Source of the DNA: Parvicella tangerina
GTDB taxonomy: Bacteria; Bacteroidota; Bacteroidia; Flavobacteriales_D; Parvicellaceae
Length of the DNA: 64,000 nucleotides
NCBI RefSeq assembly: GCF_907165195.1
Contig: NZ_OU015584.1
Coordinates: 558,001 to 622,000 of the forward strand
Reading direction: 5' to 3'
Shown here: one piece after another, positions 15,487-25,382 of the stretch
How positions within the stretch are numbered: position 1 is the stretch's first letter
Layout: each line of letters opens with the position of its first letter
Made by a program: the position numbers and the translations under genes
The notes under the pieces: model-generated
Databases searched by the model: none
What the model saw: the letters and a program-made list of their open reading frames with translations, nothing else
Told to the model about the DNA's origin: nothing

Positions 15487-16428
15487 ATGTCAACCGTTAA
15501 ATATAAGTTGCTGACCGAGTGGTTAATTCGAAGTGGGATTGCGCTGTCGGTAATAGCTTTTGGTGTTTCCAGGCATCTGTTTGGACTGGAGGAAAGCACG
15601 GGTAGCCTTTTAGAATCGGGTTTGGCTTCTTCTTCTCAAATGGCACTGCTTGGAGTTCATGTCATCACGCTTTTGGAGTTGATCTTTGTTGCAATCACGT
15701 TAACGGCCAGGTTCAACAAGGGATATTTATGGTTGGCAATTTCTCTGGGTGCGTTCTACACGCTTTCCTATTTCTTTTCATGGAAAAATACGGTGTTCTT
15801 AAATGCTGATTTGACAAATGTTCTAGGTTTATCAGGTTGTCCATTCGTTATTTTATGTGTTGTGCTCCTTGGTTTCACTTATGGAAAATTGAAGGAAGGA
15901 AAGAAGGTTTTGCCTTCTTGGGCAACAATTGGAGTGATTGTGTTACTAATAACTGGTTATACAACTTATTATGGAGATACGGTAAGCGACTTTAAAAATC
16001 AAGGAAGTGAATATGCTGTGAAATATGCAAAATGGGATGTTTACTGGGAGGATTTGGAAGATCAGCAACCAGAATTCCTGCAAGAATCAACCTATACATT
16101 ATGTTTCTTTAGCACTTCATGCAGCCATTGTGCTGAAGCTGCGAGGAGAATTAGTGTATACCAAAAAAAGTACCCAGAGAATAAACTGTTGGGGGTGTTT
16201 TTCGCTAAAAGTGCAGATGGTGAGTTTTGGAATTCTGATGAAAGAGTAGAGGATTTTTTTGAAAGAACCAGTTTGAAGATTCCTTTCATCAAAATGATTG
16301 ACTACCAGGTAGTTTCCATAGCTGATAATCAGTTTCCTGTTATTATTCGAATGGAGGACAAAAAACCACAATCCATTTATGTGGGTGCAGAGCTAAATGC
16401 ATGGGCTTTTGATCACTTGTTCAAGTGA
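15487..16428 (+). CDS. DoxX/MauE-like membrane domain fused to thioredoxin-like domain
   Basis: A 313-residue protein (ATG 15487; an upstream in-frame TTG lies inside the promoter element). Residues about 1-170 form four to five helices in the style of DoxX/MauE redox-partner membrane proteins, with a Cys-Pro in helix 4 (GLSGCPFVILCVV). The C-terminal part (about 195-313) is a thioredoxin-like extracytoplasmic domain with the active-site pair CSHC (FFSTSCSHCAEAARR) and the cis-Pro segment DNQFPVIIRM. Such fusions resemble electron-relay systems that pass reducing power across the membrane. Partner proteins are not obvious nearby. Convergent with the cytochrome c gene. Confidence 0.75.
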   Translation: MSTVKYKLLTEWLIRSGIALSVIAFGVSRHLFGLEESTGSLLESGLASSSQMALLGVHVITLLELIFVAITLTARFNKGYLWLAISLGAFYTLSYFFSWKNTVFLNADLTNVLGLSGCPFVILCVVLLGFTYGKLKEGKKVLPSWATIGVIVLLITGYTTYYGDTVSDFKNQGSEYAVKYAKWDVYWEDLEDQQPEFLQESTYTLCFFSTSCSHCAEAARRISVYQKKYPENKLLGVFFAKSADGEFWNSDERVEDFFERTSLKIPFIKMIDYQVVSIADNQFPVIIRMEDKKPQSIYVGAELNAWAFDHLFK

Positions 16429-16434
16429 AGAAGA

Positions 16435-16779
16435 TTATTTCGCTAGTGTCTCAACGTATTCCGCAAGCTCATGTAATTGATCATCGGTCAAGGTGCCTCC
16501 ATATTTTACACCGTAAGCCTGCATAATTCCATTTGGGCCACCTTTTTCAATGGTTTTCATTTTCGCTTCCAAACTCTTTTGCGACTTCGAGAGATCTGCA
16601 GCCCCTGAAACACCTAAATCTCCATTTTTACCGTGGCAGGAAACACATTTTTGTAGGTAAATTTTCTCCGCAGACATTTCCTCCCCAATAGATTCAGCCG
16701 AGGCTGGCTCTTCGCAGGAAGCAAGAACAAAAATGCTGAAAATCAGAACCAGTTTGCTGTTTCTACTAAAAATGGCCAT
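16435..16779 (-). CDS. Small c-type cytochrome lipoprotein
   Basis: A 114-residue protein with a lipobox (LASC, Cys22) and a single class I heme c site: Cys45-Cys48-His49 (KCVSCHG) with a probable distal Met86 (GIMQAYG). It should be a membrane-tethered periplasmic electron carrier. Its 5' end overlaps the 3' end of the upstream four-helix membrane protein gene by 37 bases, implying coupled translation and possibly joint function. Electron donation to an oxidase or another acceptor is inferred. Confidence 0.88.
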   Translation of the reverse strand: MAIFSRNSKLVLIFSIFVLASCEEPASAESIGEEMSAEKIYLQKCVSCHGKNGDLGVSGAADLSKSQKSLEAKMKTIEKGGPNGIMQAYGVKYGGTLTDDQLHELAEYVETLAK

Positions 16780-17195
16780 GGTATTCTCGATAAAATAAGT
16801 ACTAATCCAATTCCAAAGAAGATATAGGTCAACTTGAATTTTTTACTGCTTTCTGTTGCCTTTTTAGCTTTGGAATGACCAATAGTGATTAAAACGGCTG
16901 CAATAAGCATGATTAAAGGATGTTCCAAAGCATAAAGTCTTGCTGTGCTTTTCACTTCTTTGGGTAAGCTGTCGTCAAAAGCTACTTTGAACAACTCATA
17001 CTTTCCTTGAATGAAATATAAAACAAGCCCAATAACAACTTGGAGGTGCGTTAAACTCAAAGCAATGATGCTTATCGTTTTGTCGCTGTCTGCATACGCC
17101 TTATTTTTCTTAAGTAGTGCATTAATTATGGCATAAATCAGAATGCCCAATGTTAGCCATCTAAGCCCAGAATGGGCATGTAATAATCCTGACAT
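16743..17195 (-). CDS. Four-helix membrane protein with conserved histidines (HSGLRW family)
   Basis: A 150-residue protein with four helices (about residues 14-28, 43-62, 92-107 and 123-145). It opens with SGLLHAHSGLRWLTLGIL and has His in THLQVV, EHPLIM and IGHSKAK, a pattern suited to transmembrane b-type heme binding. Homologues in Bacteroidota are often mislabelled as a ribosomal protein L27 or 'cytochrome B'; it has no resemblance to L27. The following gene is a cytochrome c that overlaps it by 37 bases, which supports an electron-transfer role; heme binding is not proven from sequence. Confidence 0.7.
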   Translation of the reverse strand: MSGLLHAHSGLRWLTLGILIYAIINALLKKNKAYADSDKTISIIALSLTHLQVVIGLVLYFIQGKYELFKVAFDDSLPKEVKSTARLYALEHPLIMLIAAVLITIGHSKAKKATESSKKFKLTYIFFGIGLVLILSRIPWPFLVETANWF

Positions 17196-17272
17196 TTTTA
17201 GTTGTTTTGGACAAATGTAGATAACATTTCAACAACCGACAATCAAATTTCCTCGCAATCCTTCAAAAAGAC

Positions 17273-17280
17273 TATTTTTG
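17273..17280 (+). promoter_or_regulatory. -7 promoter element (TATTTTTG) 6 bases before tatC ATG
   Basis: Exact TAnnTTTG match ending 6 bases before the ATG at 17287. The in-frame TTG at 17278 is part of this element and is not the start. Confidence 0.55.
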
Positions 17281-17286
17281 TGTGCT

Positions 17287-18105
17287 ATGACGGAAGAGCC
17301 TAAAAATGATAAGGAGATGAGCTTTCTCGGGCACCTTGAGGAGCTAAGATGGAGATTGGTCAAGTCGGTAGCTGCAATACTTGTTGTGGCTATTGTGTTA
17401 TTCATTTTTAGAAAGGAAGTAGTAGATACTGTTTTTATGTCCATGAAAGAGGTGAACTTCCCTACCTACAATTTCTTTTGTTGGTTGTCACACACAGTTG
17501 GAGCAGGTGATGAGCTATGTGCTAACAAGATTAGTATCAATACACAGAGTATTAGTCCAACAGGTCAGTTTAGTGTAAGTATGTACTTTTCTTTTATCGG
17601 TGGATTTATCGTGATGTTCCCATTTGTCTTCTATCAAATTTGGAGTTTTATTCGACCAGCCTTGAAAGAAACTGAGTTCAAAGTTGCTAAAGGTTCCGTA
17701 TTCTGGGCTTCTATTTTATTTCTTTTAGGTGTAGCATTTGGATATTTTGTGGTGAGTCCGTTGGCGGTGCAATTCTTTGGTTCGTTTCACGTTTCAGATG
17801 GAGTGACGAATAATTTTACCATTAACAGTTATTTATCGTTAATCACAACTACTACGCTTTTTAGCGGCTTGTTTTTTGAACTACCGATGGTCATCATGAT
17901 CTTGACGAAACTAGGGTTGGTTTCTTCAGGTTTTCTCAAGAAATATCGAAAGCATGCCCTGGTTATTGTGCTCATCGTTTCAGCTGTTATTACTCCTCCA
18001 GATGTGATCAGCCAGGTGTTGGTTGCGATTCCAGTTATGCTATTGTACGAGATAGGGATTGTTGTTGCGAAAAGAATTGAAAATACTCGTAAATCTTATG
18101 GGTAA
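17287..18105 (+). CDS. tatC: Sec-independent protein translocase TatC
   Basis: A 272-residue inner-membrane protein, the substrate receptor of the twin-arginine translocation system for folded proteins. The N-terminal signature MSFLGHLEELRWRLVKS (residues about 12-28) and the six-helix layout are clear; YQIWSFIRPALKETE and the C-terminal ALVIVLIVSAVITPPDV are typical. The periplasmic loop after helix 1 is somewhat long, as in Bacteroidota. TatA/TatB are not in the window. The stop overlaps the ATG of the DUF5686 gene. The start is ATG 17287 because the TTG at 17278 lies within the promoter element. Confidence 0.95.
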   Translation: MTEEPKNDKEMSFLGHLEELRWRLVKSVAAILVVAIVLFIFRKEVVDTVFMSMKEVNFPTYNFFCWLSHTVGAGDELCANKISINTQSISPTGQFSVSMYFSFIGGFIVMFPFVFYQIWSFIRPALKETEFKVAKGSVFWASILFLLGVAFGYFVVSPLAVQFFGSFHVSDGVTNNFTINSYLSLITTTTLFSGLFFELPMVIMILTKLGLVSSGFLKKYRKHALVIVLIVSAVITPPDVISQVLVAIPVMLLYEIGIVVAKRIENTRKSYG

Positions 18106-20560
18106 ATGGCTCGTACATACCTTGTTAATCTTTACATGTTTCCTTTCGTATGCTCAAAAAACGAAAGTCTCAGGTATTGTAGTAGATGCTGTTAATGGAG
18201 ATACCTTACCTTTTGTTAATATTTACTTTCAGGATACCAAAATAGGAACGACTTCAGACCTTGAAGGTAAGTATGTCCTCGAGAGTTATTATGCCGCTGA
18301 TACGTTGGTTGCTTCATTCGTTGGGTATCGAACTTTCAAACAAAAAATTCAAAAGGATATTGCTCAGGAGGTAGTTATTAAAATGCTTCCTGCCGATGAA
18401 GATTTACCAGAACTAGTTGTCCTTCCAAACGATGAGAACCCTGCGCATCCCATACTGAGAAAGATCATTAAGAACAAAGAGATTAACAACCGAGAAAAAT
18501 TGGCCTTTTATGAATATGAGGTGTACAATAAAATTGAACTTGATCTCAATAATATCACCGAAGAGTTTACGCAGAGTAAGGCATTCAAAAAATTCGACTT
18601 TATTTTTGAAAATATTGATAGTACAGGTGATAAGACGTATTTGCCCGTTTTTATGTCTGAATCCATTTCTGACTTTTACTATAGAAAAGACCCTAAGTCT
18701 GAGAAAGAGTATATAAAAGCTACAAAGGTTTCTGGTGTGAGTAACGAAAGTGTGTCGCAGTTTACGGGTGATATGTACCAAAAAGTAAACGTTTACGAAA
18801 ACTTCTTACCAGTATTTGGGAAGAACTTCGTGAGTCCAATTTCAGATAGAGGCTTGAACTATTACAAGTATTACCTGATGGATAGTGTGTTCATCGATAA
18901 GTATTGGTGTTATGAAATGCAGTTTATTCCCAAACGTAAGGGAGAGCTAACGGTTGAAGGAACCATGTGGGTGAATGATACTACTTATGCCATCAAGTAT
19001 ATTGAAGGAAAGATATCAAAGGATGCAAACATCAATTTTGTGAATGAACTAACGGTGTCTCAGACATTTGAGCAAGTGAAGGATGAAGTTTGGATGCTTA
19101 CGAAAGACGAGCTGCTGGTTGACTTTGAAGTAGCAGATAGAGCGATGGGGTTTTATGGAAGAAAAACAACTTCTTACCGTGATTTCAAGATCAATGAACC
19201 CAAAGATGAAGAATTCTACAGTGGTGTAGAGAATATCTTCGTAAATGATAGTGCACAGGATTATGCAGAAGAGTTTTGGGAAGAAAACCGTCATGAAGAA
19301 CTGACAGATAATCAAAAAGGGGTCTATCACATGATTGATACCTTGGAAGACTTACCAATAATTAATACATACATTGACTTCATACAGACGGTTACTACAG
19401 GTTATTGGGTAATCGGCAAGGTTGAATTGGGACCATTGTACAGCTCGTGGTCCTACAACGCAGTAGAGGGGAATCGATTCCGCTTTGGTATGCGTACAAG
19501 CAATGACTTCAGTAAAATGATTGAGCTCTCAGGTTATGGTGCTTACGGGTTGATCGATAAGGAGTTCAAATATGGATTAGGAACCCGCTTCTTTATCACC
19601 AAAAAGCCCAGGAGGTTGGTTCAGCTGGTATACAAACATGATGTGGAACAGGTAGGGATGAGTTCTAATGCTTATAATAATACAAGTATCGTCACCTTTT
19701 TGAGGAGAAACCCCTACAACAAACTAGTTTTTAATACTGAGTATCGAATTAATTACTTCAGGGAATGGTTTCCAGGTTTTTCGAGTGAATTACTGCTCAG
19801 AAACTCCACATTTAGTCCGCTGGGGATAACACAATTCAATCAACTTCATTCGGATGGAACCGTTACACCCCAAGTTTCGTTGACGGCCACCGAAGTCGCT
19901 TTTAATACAAGGTTTGCTTATAATGAAGAATTTTTGTCTGGCGAGTTTGAAAGAATTTCATTGGGGACAAAATACCCAGTGATTAGCATGACATATACCT
20001 ATGGTATTCCTAATCTCCTTGGTAGTAAGTATGAATATCACAAAGCCCGTCTATCTTTCAATCATAAGTTGCCGATGGGAATTTTCGGAACGTTTAAATA
20101 TCAATTTGAAGTAGGAAAAATCTTTGGAAAAGCTCCTTACCCATTACTAGAGGTACATAATGGTAATGAGACCTGGAACTACAATGAAACGGCATTCAAC
20201 ATGATGAATATCCTTGAGTTTGTTAGTGATGAATACATTAGTTTTAAAGCTCATCAACATTTTGACGGGCTGTTTTTAAATAAAATACCTTTGATCAGAA
20301 AGTTGATGTGGAGAGAAGTCGTCACGCTTACAGGGGTGTATGGAAGGCTATCTAAAAAGAATATTGATTTAATGGAGCTACCGAGCTATACAACTACTTT
20401 GCAGCAAAAACCTTACCTTGAGATGGCTGCTGGGATAGAAAATATTTTTAAGTTTCTCCGAGTTGATGTACTTTGGCGAATGACGTATCTGGATAATGAA
20501 TATGACGGTATAAAGGTGAGTAGGATTGGCATCCGTGGTAAGTTACAATTTGATTTTTAA
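18098..20560 (+). CDS. DUF5686 outer-membrane protein with N-terminal carboxypeptidase-like regulatory domain
   Basis: About 820 residues from the ATG at 18098, which overlaps the tatC stop. A signal peptide ends near residue 20 (LSYAQ). It is followed by a CarboxypepD_reg-like beta-sandwich ([27 protein letters not shown] start; about residues 21-105), then a long region matching DUF5686 and a C-terminal beta-barrel ending in aromatic residues (GKLQFDF). Such proteins are outer-membrane components specific to Bacteroidota, function unknown. It lies between tatC and lptB and is overlapped by both (the last base is the A of the lptB ATG), so it may be linked to envelope biogenesis. Confidence 0.85.
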   Translation: MGKWLVHTLLIFTCFLSYAQKTKVSGIVVDAVNGDTLPFVNIYFQDTKIGTTSDLEGKYVLESYYAADTLVASFVGYRTFKQKIQKDIAQEVVIKMLPADEDLPELVVLPNDENPAHPILRKIIKNKEINNREKLAFYEYEVYNKIELDLNNITEEFTQSKAFKKFDFIFENIDSTGDKTYLPVFMSESISDFYYRKDPKSEKEYIKATKVSGVSNESVSQFTGDMYQKVNVYENFLPVFGKNFVSPISDRGLNYYKYYLMDSVFIDKYWCYEMQFIPKRKGELTVEGTMWVNDTTYAIKYIEGKISKDANINFVNELTVSQTFEQVKDEVWMLTKDELLVDFEVADRAMGFYGRKTTSYRDFKINEPKDEEFYSGVENIFVNDSAQDYAEEFWEENRHEELTDNQKGVYHMIDTLEDLPIINTYIDFIQTVTTGYWVIGKVELGPLYSSWSYNAVEGNRFRFGMRTSNDFSKMIELSGYGAYGLIDKEFKYGLGTRFFITKKPRRLVQLVYKHDVEQVGMSSNAYNNTSIVTFLRRNPYNKLVFNTEYRINYFREWFPGFSSELLLRNSTFSPLGITQFNQLHSDGTVTPQVSLTATEVAFNTRFAYNEEFLSGEFERISLGTKYPVISMTYTYGIPNLLGSKYEYHKARLSFNHKLPMGIFGTFKYQFEVGKIFGKAPYPLLEVHNGNETWNYNETAFNMMNILEFVSDEYISFKAHQHFDGLFLNKIPLIRKLMWREVVTLTGVYGRLSKKNIDLMELPSYTTTLQQKPYLEMAAGIENIFKFLRVDVLWRMTYLDNEYDGIKVSRIGIRGKLQFDF

Positions 20561-21303
20561 TGCAGTTAAGAACAGAAGAAATAAAGAAGGCTTACAAAGG
20601 TAGGCAGGTCGTTAAAGGAGTTTCCGTAGAGGTGAATCAAGGAGAAATTGTTGGTTTGCTCGGTCCAAACGGTGCGGGAAAAACGACTTCTTTTTACATG
20701 ATGGTGGGGCTTGTTAAACCTGATTCCGGTCGAGTATTTATTGACGATACAGATATTACACGACTTCCCATGTACAAGCGCTCGCAAATGGGAATTGGCT
20801 ATTTGCCTCAAGAGGTTTCTGTTTTTCGATCGTTAAGTGTAGAAGATAATATCTTGTCTATCTTGCAAATGACTAAACTGTCTAAGAAAGAGCAGAAAGA
20901 TCGTTTGGAAGAGTTGATTGAGGAGTTTGGTCTGGGGCATGTAAGAAAGAACCTCGGCAATAAGCTTTCAGGAGGAGAGAAGAGAAGAACGGAGATCGCA
21001 AGAGGATTGGCAATCAGTCCCAAGTTTGTTTTGCTGGATGAGCCGTTTGCTGGAGTGGACCCAATTGCAGTAGAGGATATCCAAAGTATTGTTTTGAAGC
21101 TACGAAAAAAGAATATTGGAATTTTGATCACGGATCATAACGTTCAGGAAACACTTTCTATCGTTGATCGCGCCTATTTACTATTTGAAGGAGCAATTCT
21201 CAAATCGGGAACAGCCGAGGAGCTTTCCGTTGATGAACAGGTGAAAAAAGTCTATCTCGGACAGAATTTCGAGCTAAAGAAAAAAGTGTTTAAAGATATT
21301 TAG
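20560..21303 (+). CDS. lptB: LPS export ABC transporter ATP-binding protein LptB
   Basis: A 247-residue ABC ATPase that powers LPS extraction from the inner membrane (LptB2FG). All motifs are intact: Walker [10 protein letters not shown] (about residues 37-45), Q-loop LPQEVSVFR, signature LSGGEKRR, Walker [12 protein letters not shown] and H-loop ITDHNV. The LptB-specific '[12 protein letters not shown]' and '[10 protein letters not shown]' segments distinguish it from amino-acid transporter ATPases. The start overlaps the preceding stop (TAATG). The 3' end overlaps the convergent OmpA-family gene by 4 bases. Confidence 0.95.
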   Translation: MQLRTEEIKKAYKGRQVVKGVSVEVNQGEIVGLLGPNGAGKTTSFYMMVGLVKPDSGRVFIDDTDITRLPMYKRSQMGIGYLPQEVSVFRSLSVEDNILSILQMTKLSKKEQKDRLEELIEEFGLGHVRKNLGNKLSGGEKRRTEIARGLAISPKFVLLDEPFAGVDPIAVEDIQSIVLKLRKKNIGILITDHNVQETLSIVDRAYLLFEGAILKSGTAEELSVDEQVKKVYLGQNFELKKKVFKDI

Positions 21304-24300
21304 TCCCAGCTAAATTCAAATTCAATTCTTCGATTCTTGGCATGTTCTTCACTAGAACACTTTGTGCCATCCTTGCAGTCATTAATTAGCTTAGTCTCCC
21401 CATATCCTTTTGTTTTAATTCGAGACTTTTCGATCCCCTGTGATTGAAGATATTCGGCTACGGCATCAGCTCTTCTCTGTGAAAGATCTTCATTGATCTT
21501 ACTTGAGCCTCTCGAGTCTGTGTGCGCATTTACAGTAACTTTTAGTTTTGAGTTGTCTTTCATTTTCAACGCAAGGTCATGCAATACTTCCTTTGATCCT
21601 GTTGTCAAACTGTACTTACCAAATTCAAAGTAGATATTATCAAAAACTACTTTTTCCTTAGTTTCCTCCTTTAAAGGCACCTCAATCGTCAAACCATTCT
21701 CATCAATGAGTTCAACTTGATACCCTCCTCCGCTCATATAAAGCTTCTTAAGCTTCAGGCAACCGTTTTCATCTGTTACAGAACTTTCTACCGTTTCGCC
21801 ATTAGGGTCTTTAATGCTATACTTTGCTCTAGAAGCTGGACTGCCATTTTCATAGGTAAGACATTTCTCAGGGAAAATCAATATGATTTTCTCGTCTAGT
21901 TTTTGCCAATTATCACCTCCTATTTCAGGGTCTTTAAATCGCATGCCCATTTCAACCAGCTCTTCTTCGTCCAGTACTAACTTAGACTTATCGTATAATT
22001 TGTGAATCGTGAAACAGCCATTCTCGTCAGTGACAAATTGATCCATTTGTTGATTGCTTTCACTGAGTACCGCAAACCTTACTCTAACAGCTTTAGAACC
22101 ATCTTCATATTCAACACACCGTTTCACCGTGATAGTAACAAACTCGAAATCTTCTGTGTCCATTTCTGTTCTTTCCAGGATGAGATAACTTAGCTTATTT
22201 GTATCCATCTTAGCTTGGTAAGTTAGGCCTTCTTCATCCAATACATAAACGTTGTAAGCGTCATCACTGTTCAGTTTTCGGATCTTCAAGCAACCGTTTT
22301 CATCAGTTAGTCCACCTTCAATAACTTCACCTTCTTTATCCTTTATGATGTATTTTGCATTTGCTGGATAACCACCATTTTTATACACCATGCACTTTCT
22401 TCCATATTTCAAAATGATTTTTTCATCCGATTTTAGCCACATAAATTCCTCTTGATCGTACGGTGGCATTAACTTCATACCGAGCTCTAGAAGTTCTTCT
22501 TCCAACAGTTCTAGATAAGTGTCGTCATCATATAACTTTCTAATGTTAAAACAACCATTTTGATTAGTGACAACTTCATCAATGATATTTCCAAGGCTAT
22601 CTTTTACTGCAAAAGTTACATTAATCGCTGGAGAGCCATCTTCATACTCAACACACTTTTGGTTGGTGATGATTCGAATACTTTTGGTTTTATCTTGCCA
22701 GTTTTCTTCTGCTGAATCATCAGCCATTCTCATGTCCATTTCTAGAAATTCTTCTGATAATTCAAGATAAGAATCTTCAGGGTATAGCTTCTCAAGCTTA
22801 AAGCATCCGTTTTTACCCGTTTTCAGTTCGTCAATGATCTTTCCATTTTTGTTTTTAACATTGAAAATTATTGAAACAGCTTTGTCTCCATTCTCATATA
22901 CAACACATCTGCTTTTCTTACCTTTGTAGGAGCTAATTACAAACGTAACGGGAGCGGGTTGGTCCAAGGCTATCGAATCATCCACAAAACCTTTGCTTGT
23001 CATTAAGTAGAGACTTGTAGCAGGATCTTTTGATAAGTCGCTTGATTTAGGACGAACGATCATTTCGTTACCTTCCTCATCAGGTGGCATAAGCCCGATA
23101 CTTTGATAAGGTAATTCCTCATATTCAAAGTAGCCTTCTTCATTCGAAAATACAGAATCAATGATCTGGTTATTCTCGTCAACAATGTAGATTTTTTGAA
23201 GGGGTAGCGGCAGGTTTTGGTCATCATCTACTAGATAGCCTTCCAGAGTAAACTTACTTGACCTAAGAAAGTAGTAGATGTCATCCCCACCTTTACCTCC
23301 TATTCTGTTTGATGATACATACCCACTGTTCTCATCTAAAAAAACAAGACCAAAGTCATCATAGCTTGAATTGATAGCTTTAGGCATGAGTTCTGGTTTG
23401 CTCCATTTGCCATTTTTATAAGTGGTTTTATAAATGTCTAATCCGCCAAAACCTCGGTATCCATTTGAAGAGAAGTAAATGCTGTTGGGGTCATTAGCAT
23501 CTCTACATGGAAAAACTTCATTGAAAGGCGTGTTGATAGTTGCGATGGGTTGTGGTGCGGAATATTCTGAGTCCTCCCCATAAGAAGAGTAATATAAGTC
23601 CATACCTCCTTTGCCGCCTGGTTTATTACTACTAAAAATGAGCATATTTAACTCTTCGAGTAGAATGGGGTGGGCACATGAAAAGTTGCTATCAAGATTA
23701 ATGTTGAACGTGTGCTGGTTGTCCCAATCCTTTTTGTCAGAACTAGCAATGATGATCTTAGAATGATTAACACTATTTCGATTTTCAATTGAAGCTCTGG
23801 TGATAAAAGCCACATGTTCTTCTTTCGTAAAGGAAATGGGACCATTATGTCCTACATCGTTGATGTGATCGCCAAATAACTTAACTTCATTTGAGGTCGT
23901 ATCAAACTTGAATATTGACAAGTAAGGTGCGTCAGACCACTTATTTCTTGAGAGATCATAAACAGAAGCGGGACGGTCTGAAGTGAAAACTACTTGATCA
24001 CGGAATATAACAGGACTGAAATCATTAAACTCCGTATTGATGCCTTCAACTGTAAATGGTTTAAAATAATCTCCTTTGCGCGGTTGCATCTGAAGCTTCA
24101 TCGAAGGAGCTATTTCCTCTAGTTCGTTAAACGCACGTTCGGCAAGGTCAGTAATACCTTGGCTTAATGCATATTGACCAATGTTGTTCCAATCATTCGG
24201 GTCAAAGTTATCATAACCTGTGGTGATCAGATGAAAATAATGTTCAAAGGAGTGATCCATATCCCCAACTTTGGAATAAGCAATGGCCAGATTATAGTGT

Positions 24301-24455
24301 GCATCCGTATCTTCAGGGTTTTTTTTGAGGGTTTTTTCATATTTTCGAATAGCGTCTGCAAAATGCAAGTCATCAATAACTTGACTGTCATTATTCTGTG
24401 CAAATCCCAATAGAACTGCTAGTGCGAATATGATAGAAAAAAATACTCTTGCCAT
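21300..24455 (-). CDS. OmpA-family peptidoglycan-binding protein with TPR, PD40 propeller and five Cys repeats
   Basis: A 1051-residue secreted protein. Signal peptide at about residues 1-19; TPR-like helices at about 25-125 ([20 protein letters not shown]); a WD40/PD40-like propeller at about 135-400 with repeated '[19 protein letters not shown]' blades; a CarboxypepD_reg-like segment at about 405-460; five tandem Cys-containing repeats of about 85 residues (about 510-925); and a C-terminal OmpA domain ([24 protein letters not shown]) that should bind peptidoglycan. Proteins of this architecture accompany PorP/SprF proteins in T9SS and gliding loci. It is the last gene of a three-gene operon behind PorP/SprF (79-base gap) and the giant adhesin. 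Confidence 0.9.
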   Translation of the reverse strand: MARVFFSIIFALAVLLGFAQNNDSQVIDDLHFADAIRKYEKTLKKNPEDTDAHYNLAIAYSKVGDMDHSFEHYFHLITTGYDNFDPNDWNNIGQYALSQGITDLAERAFNELEEIAPSMKLQMQPRKGDYFKPFTVEGINTEFNDFSPVIFRDQVVFTSDRPASVYDLSRNKWSDAPYLSIFKFDTTSNEVKLFGDHINDVGHNGPISFTKEEHVAFITRASIENRNSVNHSKIIIASSDKKDWDNQHTFNINLDSNFSCAHPILLEELNMLIFSSNKPGGKGGMDLYYSSYGEDSEYSAPQPIATINTPFNEVFPCRDANDPNSIYFSSNGYRGFGGLDIYKTTYKNGKWSKPELMPKAINSSYDDFGLVFLDENSGYVSSNRIGGKGGDDIYYFLRSSKFTLEGYLVDDDQNLPLPLQKIYIVDENNQIIDSVFSNEEGYFEYEELPYQSIGLMPPDEEGNEMIVRPKSSDLSKDPATSLYLMTSKGFVDDSIALDQPAPVTFVISSYKGKKSRCVVYENGDKAVSIIFNVKNKNGKIIDELKTGKNGCFKLEKLYPEDSYLELSEEFLEMDMRMADDSAEENWQDKTKSIRIITNQKCVEYEDGSPAINVTFAVKDSLGNIIDEVVTNQNGCFNIRKLYDDDTYLELLEEELLELGMKLMPPYDQEEFMWLKSDEKIILKYGRKCMVYKNGGYPANAKYIIKDKEGEVIEGGLTDENGCLKIRKLNSDDAYNVYVLDEEGLTYQAKMDTNKLSYLILERTEMDTEDFEFVTITVKRCVEYEDGSKAVRVRFAVLSESNQQMDQFVTDENGCFTIHKLYDKSKLVLDEEELVEMGMRFKDPEIGGDNWQKLDEKIILIFPEKCLTYENGSPASRAKYSIKDPNGETVESSVTDENGCLKLKKLYMSGGGYQVELIDENGLTIEVPLKEETKEKVVFDNIYFEFGKYSLTTGSKEVLHDLALKMKDNSKLKVTVNAHTDSRGSSKINEDLSQRRADAVAEYLQSQGIEKSRIKTKGYGETKLINDCKDGTKCSSEEHAKNRRIEFEFSWD
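21680..22920 (-). repeat. Five ~85-residue protein repeats inside the OmpA-family gene
   Basis: Each unit begins KCVxYExGxxA, continues with xFxVKxxxGxxxDE and xTxxNGCFxxxKLY, and ends with an acidic EEELxELGM-type segment. Each has two conserved cysteines. Five copies are visible before the OmpA domain. Confidence 0.8.
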
Positions 24456-24461
24456 CTCTTC

Positions 24462-25382
24462 TTATAAAAATCTCGGGTTAACCACTGAAGCATTTTTCTT
24501 GTTAATATCAACACCGAAGAACAGTTCGTGTGATCCAGATATTCTTGACATTTGGGAAAGTCCAAGTTCGTAGTCAAATGAATACCCAATTCTGAAATTC
24601 TTCGCAAACCACATTTGAGCCATAGCGACTAGCGTGTTGCTTGATCTCCACGACAATCCAAATCCAAATCTTGAGTCATAGATAAATGATGTGTTGATGT
24701 CTATATTGACTGGGGCATTTAGCGTTAGTTTTCCTAATACTGTTGGCTGGAACTTCCACTTGTCTGACAAGGTGAAAACGTACCCAGTGTAAACAAAGGC
24801 GTGTCTTTTGAGGTTATTTGTTGTTACGTTGTCACCCGTCAGTTTAATTTCTGATTCAGTCAGGTTGGTAATACTGAATCCAGCCATGAAATTTCTTTTA
24901 TAGTAATGCATGCCAAAGTCAAATGCCGGAATGAAATTACTTTGAACGTTAGACAATGCACCTGGATCATTTTCATCTCGGTATGAGATATTAGCTTGGA
25001 TTATTCTGTAACTAAAAAAACCAGCTCTCAAACCAAAACTTAATGAGGATTCGGCAGATCGAATGCTGTAAGAATAAGACCCAAATGCTGAAATAGTTCC
25101 ATGAGCACCAATCGTTTCATTAAAAACAGAGACACCGAGTCCCATTTTTCGATTCTTGAATGGCATGTGAAAGTTTAACGCTTGAGAGTGCGGTGCGCCT
25201 TCAATTCCCACCCATTGTTTTCGCTCAGTAATCAATCCTTGAACCTTGTCTTTATTTCCAGCGTAGGCTGGGTTGATGACAAATAAACTGTATTGATATT
25301 GGCTATATTGTGAAAGCTGCTGTGCTTTCAAATTGGAACCAACTACTAGAATAAACAATATGATTAATAACGGTCTTGTCAT
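24462..25382 (-). CDS. PorP/SprF family type IX secretion membrane protein
   Basis: A 306-residue outer-membrane protein with a signal peptide (cleavage after LKAQ, residue 20) and the PorP/SprF opening QLSQYSQYQYSLFVINPAYAGNKD, followed by alternating beta-barrel strands. SprF-type proteins are needed for secretion of, or serve as surface partners for, particular T9SS adhesins. The start overlaps the stop of the giant adhesin gene (ATGA, 25379-25382), the classic sprB-sprF arrangement, so the adhesin is the likely client. Confidence 0.92.
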   Translation of the reverse strand: MTRPLLIILFILVVGSNLKAQQLSQYSQYQYSLFVINPAYAGNKDKVQGLITERKQWVGIEGAPHSQALNFHMPFKNRKMGLGVSVFNETIGAHGTISAFGSYSYSIRSAESSLSFGLRAGFFSYRIIQANISYRDENDPGALSNVQSNFIPAFDFGMHYYKRNFMAGFSITNLTESEIKLTGDNVTTNNLKRHAFVYTGYVFTLSDKWKFQPTVLGKLTLNAPVNIDINTSFIYDSRFGFGLSWRSSNTLVAMAQMWFAKNFRIGYSFDYELGLSQMSRISGSHELFFGVDINKKNASVVNPRFL

